Assembly: GCF_036785885.1 (NCBI RefSeq)
Contig: NC_092320.1
Span: 24,677,557-24,741,556, forward strand
Origin: Coffea arabica
Taxonomy: Eukaryota; Streptophyta; Magnoliopsida; Gentianales; Rubiaceae
DNA length: 64,000 bases
Direction of reading: 5' to 3'
Shown in pieces: positions 34,922 through 46,720 of the stretch. Position 1 is the stretch's first letter, and every line of letters starts with the position of its first letter. Below the pieces are notes generated by a model. That model was not told the origin of the DNA, did no database searches, and saw only the letters and a program-made list of their open reading frames with translations. Made by a program: the position numbers and the translations under genes.

Positions 34922-35897
34922 TGTAACACCCCGAATATTAGGAGATTGTTTGTAAAGAAGATATTAAAGAGTATTTCTTCGGGTTTGATTTAAAACCTTA
35001 TTTTATTTTAAAAGACTAGAAACCCTAAATGTTTAATCAAAAACCCTAGTTTACTTGTGACTAACCGGTTTTATTAAATGTCTCACATTTTAATAGAAAC
35101 CCTAATTTTAATTTCTGAAATTGTAAAACCGTCACGTTTTCTTAAAAATGCTCTTTTATTTGGAAATTATTATTTATTAAAGCTCTACTATCTAATTATT
35201 CCATAATAAGTGCAAATGAATCTAGAAAGTAGGGTTTTACTCTTTGTTTTCAAGATTTGAGCAAATTAGGATTTTAGCGATTTTTCCGCCGGATGAATTT
35301 TCGGTACTGGCCAAGGATCAATTTGATGATTAAAAGTGACTTTTAAGTGAGAAATAATATGTGAATAGGAGCAATTATATAAGGTTAGTGAATGGGAAGT
35401 AAAAACCCTAGTACGGGTGTTTTTAAGAAAAACGGCGCGAACCGGCGGGTCCCGCGCACTACCGATTGAACGCACCACTGGACCACCACTTTCTTACCAC
35501 ATGAGCTCATTAATATTTGAGCAAAATATCTTCTTAATTTCCAGCTAAGTCTGACCAAAATTAGAGGCTAAAATAACAAGGATAGGAAAGAGAAAAATGA
35601 AAGGTGGTGGTGGCGACAAGTGTCGCCACCCTAGAGTTTCTTGGCCAAGTGATTAACTAACCTTATTAAACCAATTTTCTGGACTTTCCCCTTCATTTCT
35701 CCTGCTGCTGGTCGACCAAAAGAGAGAGAGAAAGGGAGAGCAAAAGAAAAAAATTCTTTCTTCTTGAATCTTAGCCAAACCAAGTGAGAAAATCCAATTT
35801 TAAACCGATTAAAGTGGAGGTTGTGAGTTGGGAAGCTTGAGGAACTAAGAAATTTCTAAGGGGGTGAAGAATCACTCTTCCAAGACTTGCTTTTGAG

Positions 35898-38034
35898 GTA
35901 TAAACATCTGATCATGATCCTTGTTGCTTTAATCTTGCTTTAAGATGTTTTTTTAGCTTAAGTTTTGGCTTGATTTCATGATTATCCAAGTGGTTGTGAT
36001 GAATTTTGGGATGAATAAGCAAGCTAGGGTTTCAGAGTTTCTGCCTAAACTTGTTGTGTGGTTGTAAATGTTGTAAATAAGGTTATATAAGGTTGTTTGG
36101 TAGTGATTAGAACAAGAAATTTGAGAAAATTCCATTAAATACCAAAAATTCCAGAATCTGGAAAATTTTCCCCAACTTTCTGTCCGGTTTTGTAACCCTA
36201 TGTTAGAGGCCGAATTGGCCTTAGGTCAAAACATGAAAGTTGTAGAGAATGGTATTTTATAGGTTTCTGTAAAATTTCAGCTCAATCGGAGCAACGTACC
36301 ATGTGAAAAGACGAAAATACCCTTGCTGTTTTAGGTTACCTTCCAGAATGCCGTGTGGACAGTTCAGTCTATTTGATGGTATTTATTCGCTGTAATCCGT
36401 TCAGTTTTAGTCTTGGCCCAAAACATGAAAGTTTTAGTGCCATGTCTTAGCTTTCTAACGCCTCAAAGAACACCTTAATCGTACCTTGGTAACCTGAGAT
36501 ATGACCATTCCAGTGCAGTGTGGTTAAATAGCCGACTAGTTGGGTTTTGGTTCTGTAAATTGAGGATTTGACTAGGTTTCATTGGAAACTGGACTAAGTG
36601 ATCTTCATGAACATTGTAGCCCTGAGTCTTAGCTTCGAAACGGCATAAGTTTCACCTCAATCCAATAAGCGTAGCCTCGGATGTGTTATTTCCGCAACCA
36701 TACGTCAAATCTGTCTTTTGCTAGGTTACATTTCCACCCTTATTATCACTTTGATTTTTGTTCTTATGTTGTGTTGAGCCTATGGAATGGCTAATGAACT
36801 GAAATTATATTGTGGATGATGTTGGGTTGGATTGTGTAAGGATTGAAGCCAAAATGGCTGGAAAATTTGGTAAACACAAAGGGCATGCTGCCCGAATTTA
36901 CACTCGAGGACTAGGAAACTATACTTGTAACGTGAGTAAGGGTTAAGTGATTATCACTCGAACTAGCGAGGACCTTGATGCTTTGTTATCAAGGGTTATA
37001 TGTTAGGATTTGGCCGAACTTGTACCCTTGAGAAATGAAATCATGATTGCTCGGAGTATATTTTCCTTGTACTTTCGACTCGCATGGCATTTTCAAGTAA
37101 AAATGTTACAAAGTTTTACTGTTTAAAAAGCGAGCAAGTGTTTCACGACTACTCTCCAAGTGAATTTCAATTTCTTGATCTTTATTGACGAAACGTCTAA
37201 GTTTCGAATTCTAGACATGTTTCAAAGTTCTCAAACTGAGTTTATCGCAGATTTGGACTCCGAACCCAGAGTATAACCTGAAAGTGACCAGTAAAGGCAC
37301 TATATCTTGTGGTGAGTGCTTTCAAATACTGAATTGCACTAGATACTTGAACTTGATACGTGACCAATATGAGTACATGTTATATACGTGAATTGACAGG
37401 GCAAGAGTGTACTTTATCGCACTTGCTCTTACGTGATATACTTGTTTATTGATTGCAATTGACTTGATATACTTGATGTGCGCACTTCCTGGAATTCCAG
37501 AAACCTTGTGGCGAGTTACTCTAGTCGAGCCGGCAAGGGCTTGGTCGATTGGGTAACGAACCCTGGGTCTCTTGTTTTGTCGAGTGGAGTGATACCTCCT
37601 CGGCTAATCGGTATACTCGAGTATTACCACCCATGTTTATTGAGGATTTTGGGCCCAGTAGGGGGTGTGAATGGTGGACGGAGAGTCGTGTAAGTGGTGC
37701 TCTACTGGATTGGTTCCTTTACTTGAAAGTTGACGGAGTGTCAACTACTACGTGATCAAGCTCCTGATGATGAATGGAAGTTGGCTCCTGAGGGCCATCC
37801 GTATCCTTATGCTTTGGATTGATTATTGCTTATTGGATTATTGTTGATTTTGAAAAACTTTTACACTCGCTCATTTTGAGATTTCTACTTGACGTGTTAT
37901 TGCTCACATTTATGAACTCTTCATGCTCCTTACTTTGCTATATCGAAAACTTGTACTTATAAATAATGGTCAATTTGCTATTTGGAACCTCACTGGGCTT
38001 TTAGCTCATACCACGTTATTTGTTTTCCTTACAG
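35898..38034 (+). other. Predicted intron inside 5' LTR of the young element
   Basis: Donor GCTTTTGAG|GTATAAAC and acceptor TTGTTTTCCTTACAG|GGG. The 3' LTR carries the same pair at 39878-42014. As the youngest copy, this is the best place to look for real splicing. Confidence 0.5.
36225..36700 (+). repeat. Three copies of the ~100-bp LTR module
   Basis: Module 1 (36226-36320): AACATGAAAGTTGTAGAGAA, TTTCAGCTCAATCGGAGCAA. Module 2 (36420-36520): CATGAAAGTTTTAGTGCCAT, GTCTTAGCTTTCTAACGCCT. Module 3 (36595-36700): CATTGTAGCCCTGAGTCTTA, AGCTTCGAAACGGCATAAG. The same order holds in the other families; identical copies lie 3980 bp downstream (40205-40680). Confidence 0.65.
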
Positions 38035-38348
38035 GGGTACGAGCGAGGCGTGAGATATGTAAAGACTAGCGTAGTCTAGTTGTTTGACTTTTGACTTTTG
38101 ACTTGTACTCGCGCTATTCCTCGAATGGAACATTTTGTATTTGGATTGTATACGTTTTGAACTAGTTTAAGTATATCGAGACTTTGTACCCTGATCTCTA
38201 TCAATGTAAATTATAAGCTTGAATTGTGGATGTTATTTATGGTCCATGGATGTGTGCACGTGATTTGAGTGAGTGAGTCCTGGCGAGAGCTGGGCAGGCG
38301 GTCCGCCAAACCCTTTGGTACGCCTCAGGGGGAGGTGGGGTCGTCACA

Positions 38349-38901
38349 GATGGTATCAGAGCTCCTATTGAGCTCGTGCCGGGAGAAGGTTCTCGGACTG
38401 TGGGGATTGACTTGTTAAGTGTGGAACAATTGTCTATTGTTGGAGACCTTAGATATGTATGTTGGGTAGGAATTTCTAATACGGGTGATTTGCTCTTGAG
38501 CCTGGCCAGCTTGAGTGGTGAATTATCATATTTTTGGATTCTTGTCCCCGAATACCAATGAGTGACACCTTTACGATAAGTTAAGATCTCGCGTAATATT
38601 GGGATAAGTTTGGATTGCGAAAGCAAAGGCACGGGGAATGCGAATAGTTTGGAATTGAAATATATTGAAGATATTTATGGGATTTGGGATCCTTCTTATT
38701 CATGTGTTTCGAGCCTTGATTAAGAGTAGTGCCTGAGCGATACCTAGGGTTAACGTACTGTAGGATGTGTTAATTGCCATGATACGTATATAAAGAAAGT
38801 ATGTTATTTTCAATGTGTTTTGAAAATGCTTGTATTTGCTTATACTTATTTACGAATAAATGTTGAATTTCGAGGACGAAATTCTTTTAAGGAGGGGAGA
38901 T
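38349..38901 (+). other. Interior of the young element: primer site, leader, purine tract
   Basis: TGGTATCAGAGCTC at 38351 matches the initiator tRNA-Met complement for 11-12 nt. AAGGAGGGGAGA at 38889-38900 is the polypurine tract, one base before the second LTR. Between them are 0.5 kb without a convincing ORF. Part of it resembles 43400-43500 of the gag-only element (minus strand). Confidence 0.85.
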
Positions 38902-41900
38902 TGTAACACCCCGAATATTAGGAGATTGTTTGTAAAGAAGATATTAAAGACTATTTCTTCGGGTTTGATTTAAAACCTTATTTTATTTTAAAAGACTAGA
39001 AACCCTAAATGTTTAATCAAAAACCCTAGTTTACTTGTGACTAACCGGTTTTATTAAATGTCTCACATTTTAATAGAAACCCTAATTTTAATTTCTGAAA
39101 TTGTAAAACCGTCACGTTTTCTTAAAAATGCTCTTTTATTTGGAAATTATTATTTATTAAAGCTCTACTATCTAATTATTCTATAATAAGTGCAAATGAA
39201 TCTAGAAAGTAGGGTTTTACTCTTTGTTTTCAAGATTTGAGCAAATTAGGGTTTTAGCGATTTTTCCGCCGGATGAATTTTCGGTACTGGCCAAGGATCA
39301 ATTTGATGATTAAAAGTGACTTTTAAGTGAGAAATAATATGTGAATAGGAGCAATTATATAAGGTTAGTGAATGGGAAGTAAAAACCCTAGTACGGGTGT
39401 TTTTAAGAAAAACGGCGCGAACCGGCGGGTCCCGCGCACTACCGATTGAACGCACCACTGGACCACCACTTTCTTACCACATGAGCTCATTGATATTTGA
39501 GCAAAATATCTTCTTAATTTCCAGCTAAGTCTGACCAAAATTAGAGGCTAAAATAACAAGGATAGGAAAGAGAAAAATGAAAGGTGGTGGTGGCGACAAG
39601 TGTCGCCACCCTAGAGTTTCTTGGCCAAGTGATTAACTAACCTTATTAAACCAATTTTCTGGACTTTCCCCTTCATTTCTCCTGCTGCTGGTCGACCAAA
39701 AGAGAGAGAGAAAGGGAGAGCAAAAGAAAAAAATTCTTTCTTCTTGAATCTTAGCCAAACCAAGTGAGAAAATCCAATTTTAAACCGATTAAAGTGGAGG
39801 TTGTGAGTTGGGAAGCTTGAGGAACTAAGAAATTTCTAAGGGGGTGAAGAATCACTCTTCCAAGACTTGCTTTTGAGGTATAAACATCTGATCATGATCC
39901 TTGTTGCTTTAATCTTGCTTTAAGATGTTTTTTTAGCTTAAGTTTTGGCTTGATTTCATGATTATCCAAGTGGTTGTGATGAATTTTGGGATGAATAAGC
40001 AAGCTAGGGTTTCAGAGTTTCTGCCTAAACTTGTTGTGTGGTTGTAAATGTTGTAAATAAGGTTATATAAGGTTGTTTGGTAGTGATTAGAACAAGAAAT
40101 TTGAGAAAATTCCATTAAATACCAAAAATTCCAGAATCTGGAAAATTTTCCCCAACTTTCTGTCCGGTTTTGTAACCCTATGTTAGAGGCCGAATTGGCC
40201 TTAGGTCAAAACATGAAAGTTGTAGAGAATGGTATTTTATAGGTTTCTGTAAAATTTCAGCTCAATCGGAGCAACGTACCATGTGAAAAGACGAAAATAC
40301 CCTTGCTGTTTTAGGTTACCTTCCAGAATGCCGTGTGGACAGTTCAGTCTATTTGATGGTATTTATTCGCTGTAATCCGTTCAGTTTTAGTCTTGGCCCA
40401 AAACATGAAAGTTTTAGTGCCATGTCTTAGCTTTCTAACGCCTCAAAGAACACCTTAATCGTACCTTGGTAACCTGAGATATGACCATTCCAGTGCAGTG
40501 TGGTTAAATAGCCGACTAGTTGGGTTTTGGTTCTGTAAATTGAGGATTTGACTAGGTTTCATTGGAAACTGGACTAAGTGATCTTCATGAACATTGTAGC
40601 CCTGAGTCTTAGCTTCGAAACGGCATAAGTTTCACCTCAATCCAATAAGCGTAGCCTCGGATGTGTTATTTCCGCAACCATACGTCAAATCTGTCTTTTG
40701 CTAGGTTACATTTCCACCCTTATTATCACTTTGATTTTTGTTCTTATGTTGTGTTGAGCCTATGGAATGGCTAATGAACTGAAATTATATTGTGGATGAT
40801 GTTGGGTTGGATTGTGTAAGGATTGAAGCCAAAATGGCTGGAAAATTTGGTAAACACAAAGGGCATGCTGCCCGAATTTACACTCGAGGACTAGGAAACT
40901 ATACTTGTAACGTGAGTAAGGGTTAAGTGATTATCACTCGAACTAGCGAGGACCTTGATGCTTTGTTATCAAGGGTTATATGTTAGGATTTGGCCGAACT
41001 TGTACCCTTGAGAAATGAAATCATGATTGCTCGGAGTATATTTTCCTTGTACTTTCGACTCGCATGGCATTTTCAAGTAAAAATGTTACAAAGTTTTACT
41101 GTTTAAAAAGCGAGCAAGTGTTTCACGACTACTCTCCAAGTGAATTTCAATTTCTTGATCTTTATTGACGAAACGTCTAAGTTTCGAATTCTAGACATGT
41201 TTCAAAGTTCTCAAACTGAGTTTATCGCAGATTTGGACTCCGAACCCAGAGTATAACCTGAAAGTGACCAGTAAAGGCACTATATCTTGTGGTGAGTGCT
41301 TTCAAATACTGAATTGCACTAGATACTTGAACTTGATACGTGACCAATATGAGTACATGTTATATACGTGAATTGACAGGGCAAGAGTGTACTTTATCGC
41401 ACTTGCTCTTACGTGATATACTTGTTTATTGATTGCAATTGACTTGATATACTTGATGTGCGCACTTCCTGGAATTCCAGAAACCCTGTGGCGAGTTACT
41501 CTAGTCGAGCCGGCAAGGGCTTGGTCGATTGGGTAACGAACCCTGGGTCTCTTGTTTTGTCGAGTGGAGTGATACCTCCTCGGCTAATCGGTATACTCGA
41601 GTATTACCACCCATGTTTATTGAGGATTTTGGGCCCAGTAGGGGGTGTGAATGGTGGACGGAGAGTCATGTAAGTGGTGCTCTACTGGATTGGTTCCTTT
41701 ACTTGAAAGTTGACGGAGTGTCAACTACTACGTGATCAAGCTCCTGATGATGAATGGAAGTTGGCTCCTGAGGGCCATCCGTATCCTTATGCTTTGGATT
41801 GATTATTGCTTATTGGATTATTGTTGATTTTGAAAAACTTTTACACTCGCTCATTTTGAGATTTCTACTTGACGTGTTATTGCTCACATTTATGAACTCT

Positions 41901-42328
41901 TCATGCTCCTTACTTTGCTATATCGAAAACTTGTACTTATAAATAATGGTCAATTTGCTATTTGGAACCTCACTGGGCTTTTAGCTCATACCACGTTATT
42001 TGTTTTCCTTACAGGGGTACGAGCGAGGCGTGAGATATGTAAAGACTAGCGTAGTCTAGTTGTTTGACTTTTGACTTTTGACTTGTACTCGCGCTATTCC
42101 TCGAATGGAACATTTTGTATTTGGATTGTATACGTTTTGAACTAGTTTAAGTATATCGAGACTTTGTACCCTGATCTCTATCAATGTAAATTATAAGCTT
42201 GAATTGTGGATGTTATTTATGGTCCATGGATGTGTGCACGTGATTTGAGTGAGTGAGTCCTGGCGAGAGCTGGGCAGGCGGTCCGCCAAACCCTTTGGTA
42301 CGCCTCAGGGGGAGGTGGGGTCGTCACA
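38902..42328 (+). repeat. 3' LTR of the young element
   Basis: 3427 bp, nearly identical to the 5' LTR. Modules at 40205-40680, predicted intron 39878-42014 and hairpin at 41709-41725. Confidence 0.95.
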
Positions 42329-42333
42329 TCCAT

Positions 42334-43656
42334 TCTTTCTTTTCTTCCTCTCTTTATCCTTCATAACAAATTCATCTTCATACATCTCTTTACGTTTCCC
42401 TTTAGTATCGCAGAACTTTCTTCACCTCTTTTATCTTTATTACTATAAATGTCTTGAGATGCTATTCGACTAGACAAATGCACTAATTCAAATTTATTCC
42501 GCACCTCTTCCGGGATCGTTTAGTATTTCTTTTTCAGTTCTATGTTCTTGTGCAGTAACTCAATTTTCTCCGAATATTCTTGTTTCCATCGCCCTTCCAA
42601 GTGCTCAGTTAATCTCTTTTGAAATGCTACAATTGGAACTCTAACTTTATAACTTTTAAGTTCATTTACTCCCAATCCAATCATGGAAGATTAAACTTAG
42701 ATATTCTCAAATGAGATAGACGAAAAAGTAGAACATAGGTAGAGCAATATCTTAAGATATTATGCCACTTATTCCCTTTTTTTAGGGTCTGAACACAAGG
42801 GGTATCCTTATCACTTATGTATATAACGAAACCCTAAAGCACACTTCGTACATCAAAAGTTCCACGTCCTATCTCAAGTTTTTGCATATAGTTATAGAAC
42901 TCAAATCCCTTTTCTCAAAATCTCCATATCTAATTCCAAAACTCTAAATTTTGGCATGATAATAATCAAAATCAAGTCCATACTTTGACATCGATGGATA
43001 GATATCAAGGAAGTATATGCAAGGATAGTTCATCGAAAACCAAACTACGGGTTTCAAACATCACAAGAGGGGTAGAAATACCTATATAGCTACAGTTAAA
43101 CCGCCTCAAAATTAGGTAAACACTTATCAAGTCCTCACATTTATACGAGAAGGGAAACAGGTTTTCAGTGTTAATTTTCCAATGTACACTACAATCTAGC
43201 CATCATCTATAGGAACCCTTACTAGACAATTACTAGATTAGTCCATGATAGCACTCCTAGATCCAATCCCCTCGATCAATTCAATTACTAGGTCAAATGT
43301 TAAAATCTTCCATGTCTTGACCTTTGCTATCAAAACTTATCTCAAGTGCAGTCAAGATACAGACCCTTATTCTAGTGCTCTCCACTTTTTGGTACTCGCG
43401 TATAAGAATCCAAAATAAGATAATTCACAACTCAACCCGGCCAGTCCCAAGAATAAATCATATATATTAGGGATTCTTACCTGACATACATATCTATCTT
43501 CCCCAAGTATCATGAAAAAGGGGTTTACGCTTATAACAGTCATGATTCATAACTTACGCCTAAGAAGAGCACTTAGTCCTTTGCACTTATTCACATAATC
43601 GGGACTATAACACCACTTGGCCTCAAGCTCACCCTGCACAGAGACCACGCGAAATA
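42334..43656 (-). pseudogene. Gag and leader remnant of gag-only element
   Basis: A minus-strand frame from about 42700 down to 42334 is largely open (Lys/Glu-rich, one stop) and joins in phase the knuckle region at 34917. The part at 42700-43656 is crossed by stops; its end near the primer site resembles the interior of the young element. No pol motif was found. The gag assignment rests on the zinc knuckles. Confidence 0.5.
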
Positions 43657-43668
43657 GCTCTGATACCA
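43657..43668 (-). other. Primer-binding site of gag-only element
   Basis: The minus strand reads TGGTATCAGAGC, two bases after the 5' LTR, matching initiator tRNA-Met. Confidence 0.85.
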
Positions 43669-43999
43669 CCTATGACAGCCCCACCTTCCCCTAAGGCATA
43701 CCCAAGAGTTTGGCGGACCGCCTGCCCAACTCTCGCCAGGGTTCAGTCACATATCATGAAATTTACAAATAACAATCTCAATAATACAAGCGGTATCAAT
43801 TGCAACCTTCAATATAGATACACTCATAGACCTCCAATGTCTACACAATCTATAATACAGTTAAAGAGTCAAACTTGCAAAAAAAAAAAAAATCAAACCA
43901 AACAAGTTGGCTAGACATCTACGAAGTGCTCACACGAGCAGCTATAAAAACCTAGACAAAGTCTATGTTTTTTTCACTCCCATTTTCACGTTCTTACTC

Positions 44000-46720
44000 C
44001 TGTGAGAAAAATAAATTTCATGGAATGAGTTAGAAACCTAATGAGGTTCCAAGTAACCAGGCAGGTAAAATAATAGGCAAGATACCATACCCAGATATCA
44101 AAAAATAAGTCAAACTCAAATAGATCATGATTGAGTATATAGTTAAGCAAGTAGCCAGATAGATCATGCAAAAGTGTACAGTAAAGAACATATTCATGAC
44201 AAAGGATATAGGTTGCTCTTAGGAGTAAGTTCCACCGCAACTTGATCAAGGTCCGTTGACTCTCCGTCAACCACGAAATTATAATGTCTGTAGATCACCA
44301 CTTTACGTCAATTTTCGTCCACCAAACATACCTCTTACCGGGCCCGACGTCAAAGAAATACCCCAAGGTTTGTCGATCTTCTCGACCAAACCCTTGCGGG
44401 TTTGATTCGACCAACTAGCCCTGGGTTGGACTTATAATTCCAGATATTTAGTAATTCAGGATCTGACTTATAACCCCAAATATTCAGGTATTCAAGATTG
44501 CAGTCGTTGGCTGTTATCCAACGCTCATGCAGTAAATGATTGGAGATGTTAGTTGTCACTTAACGCTCCGTATTCAGTAATTTCAGAGTTCAAGTAATGA
44601 ATTTCAGTCAGGAATAAACAGGTTAGGAACTTGTCATTTACCCAAAATTGCCCAACTTATCCGACTGCTCTGAGACTGGTCTAAAACAAGAGGTCGAATG
44701 ATGGCTCAGTTTAGTCGTTACCAACCTACATTCACGCATGAGTAACCCTAGTTTCCGCTTACCCGACGTCTTGGATAGGGTCCAAGGCCTAGTTCAACCA
44801 CTGCAAGAGAAATGCAGCTGATCTACAATTCAACTGCTACAAGAGGAATGTAACAGGTCTACTATTCAACCACCACAAGAGAAATGCAGCCGGTCTACAG
44901 TTCAACCGCTGCAAGAAAAATGTAGCAGATCTGCAACCATATACATAAACATGCAAGTTGGCATACAGGATCAATTAATTCAAATTCATGGAGGTCGAGG
45001 GCGAATAAGGACACACTCGCCTTGCCATAATCAAGTCACAAGTAATGTCCAACAATTCACATTCTCAAACATTCCAAGTATTTTAAATCAATATACAGGT
45101 CACATACAAATCAAGTCACTTGGTCATGCATAAATGAGATATCAAATATTTAGTCGAGTCAGGTCAATTGAGAGTATATAAGAGCACGCTCGCCCAAACA
45201 GGCTCAAGTCACAAATAAGCTTTGCATATCATGTTTCAAACATTTCAAGTATTTCAAATCCAAACAGTTGAAAATAGGGTGGGTGCGAATACTTGATCAA
45301 ACAAGAAAATTGGAGGAAAACTGCAATAATTAGAAATTTCTTCAGCAAATTCGACCACAAATCAGGTCAAATATTGACCGGATTCAAGGCCGGATTGATA
45401 GGGAAGGCAGAAAACAATTTGATTGTTTACTGTCTCGAATTCGGCCATAAAGTGGCCAGATTCTTGCCACATTTCAGTTATAACAAAACGGTTAGTACAT
45501 GTTTTAACAGAATATCAAAAGTTTAGCCGAGCTAAGTCAAGTGCAATAAAGTACACACTTTCCTATAAGACGATAATTCAAGTACCTAGTAATTTCTAGC
45601 AACAATGAACATGTAACACACTGTTGGAACACTCACCAATTAATTGCAATCCTTCACTTTAACCCTGGTTTGTCCTCTTGAACTCTTTCGAGTCCTGTGG
45701 TCATATACTGTTTTAAAAGACTAGTAATACAAAACCAAAATACATGAAAAAATTAAGATTTCCAAAACTTCATTTCCTTTCATTTAAACCTCAATTCTAC
45801 TCATAAATCCAACTCAAAATAGTTTACCAACTCCAAATCTTAAAGTTAGAAATGAAAGTAAGAACAGTTCTAAGAAAACAGAAATTTTCAATTTTGCATG
45901 ATACTATTTGAAAAATCATATCTCAAGCTTCTTAAGTCCAAAATTTATAAACTTTATACCATCAAAAAATAGATTCAAAGGGTTACAATTTCCCAGAAGA
46001 CATATGTGTAAGATTTTGTCCACAAATCAGCCAAATTCCAACCTTAAGTTACTGTTTCATCCAGTAGAAAGACAGAACAAGTATGGAAATTCAATCAAAT
46101 TTGAAAAATCACAGATATTCATAGGAACCGAAAAAAATTATGAAATTTTCACGGTTGAAAGTACCCTGAATCTAGTTCAAACGCAATAAACAGAACCAAA
46201 TTCTAAATTTTTTACACTAAAATATAACAAATTTCCCAAGACAGCTCAAGGTTCCCTGCGAAAAATTTCAGCAGCACCTCCCCTTGTTTTCTTTACTTTT
46301 CCATCCAAACTCAACACCAAATTTCATCTCAATTCAACCTCAATCATAACCACAAGTCATAACTATCAATACACTTATTTTAGGCCACCAAATCATCCAA
46401 ATATAGCAAGTTTATAGCTCAAGAACTACCATAATAAAGCTGGAAAATAGAAACCCTAAGCTGAAATTCATAATCACAAGTTGGAAATTTCTATTATAAA
46501 GCCAAAGAAGCATATAAAAGTTGGAAAAATGACATGGCAAGGGTAATAGACCATGATCAAACTTAAACCATCATATCAAAGCTAAAATTTTTCACCAAAA
46601 GCTGAAATTTGCCAACCACAATTTAAACCATGAAATGTTCCGTCTAAACTACCAAAATCCAACTCTAAAACCACTAGTGTGCAAAGATTAAAAGTAAAAG
46701 AAGTTTCTTGTCATAAATAC
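44000..46720 (-). other. Predicted intron inside 5' LTR of gag-only element
   Basis: Donor GGATTTCAAG|GTATTTATG and acceptor TTTTTCTCACAG|GAG on the minus strand. It is the longest of the predicted LTR introns, expanded by internal repeats. Confidence 0.4.
44795..44938. repeat. 36-bp tandem repeat, four units
   Basis: Units start at 44795, 44831, 44867 and 44903 with exactly 36-bp period; each begins CAAC and contains CAAGA(G/A) then AATG(C/T)A. They lie within the LTR and predicted intron. Confidence 0.9.

Larger units (their letters stand above)
34922..38348 (+). repeat. 5' LTR of the young element
   Basis: Begins TGTAACACCCCG and ends GGGGTCGTCACA. A TATATAAG element is near 35355. Predicted intron 35898-38034; modules 36225-36700; GTGTACTTTATCGCACTTG near 37406; ACTCGAGTATTACC near 37615; hairpin 37729-37745. 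Confidence 0.95.
34922..42328 (+). mobile_element. Very young LARD-like element: 3427-bp LTRs, 553-bp interior
   Basis: Perfect target duplication TCCAT (34917-34921 and 42329-42333). The LTRs 34922-38348 and 38902-42328 have identical length at a constant offset of 3980. By eye I count about six substitutions between them (near 34951, 35191, 35271, 35512, 37506, 37687) and no indels, so the insertion is recent. The interior has a primer site right after the first LTR and a purine tract right before the second, but no coding sequence. It must rely on another element's proteins. Its interior resembles the leader of the gag-only element it sits in, so the two are relatives. Confidence 0.96.

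Noticed and set aside
37478..37755. Open frames in the young element's LTR, repeated at 41458-41735
   Set aside because: They overlap in two frames, show no domain, and lie within conserved non-coding boxes and the predicted intron; the second copy is just the other LTR.
44795..44938. Possible CRISPR-like array
   Set aside because: Units are contiguous without spacers, inside a plant LTR.
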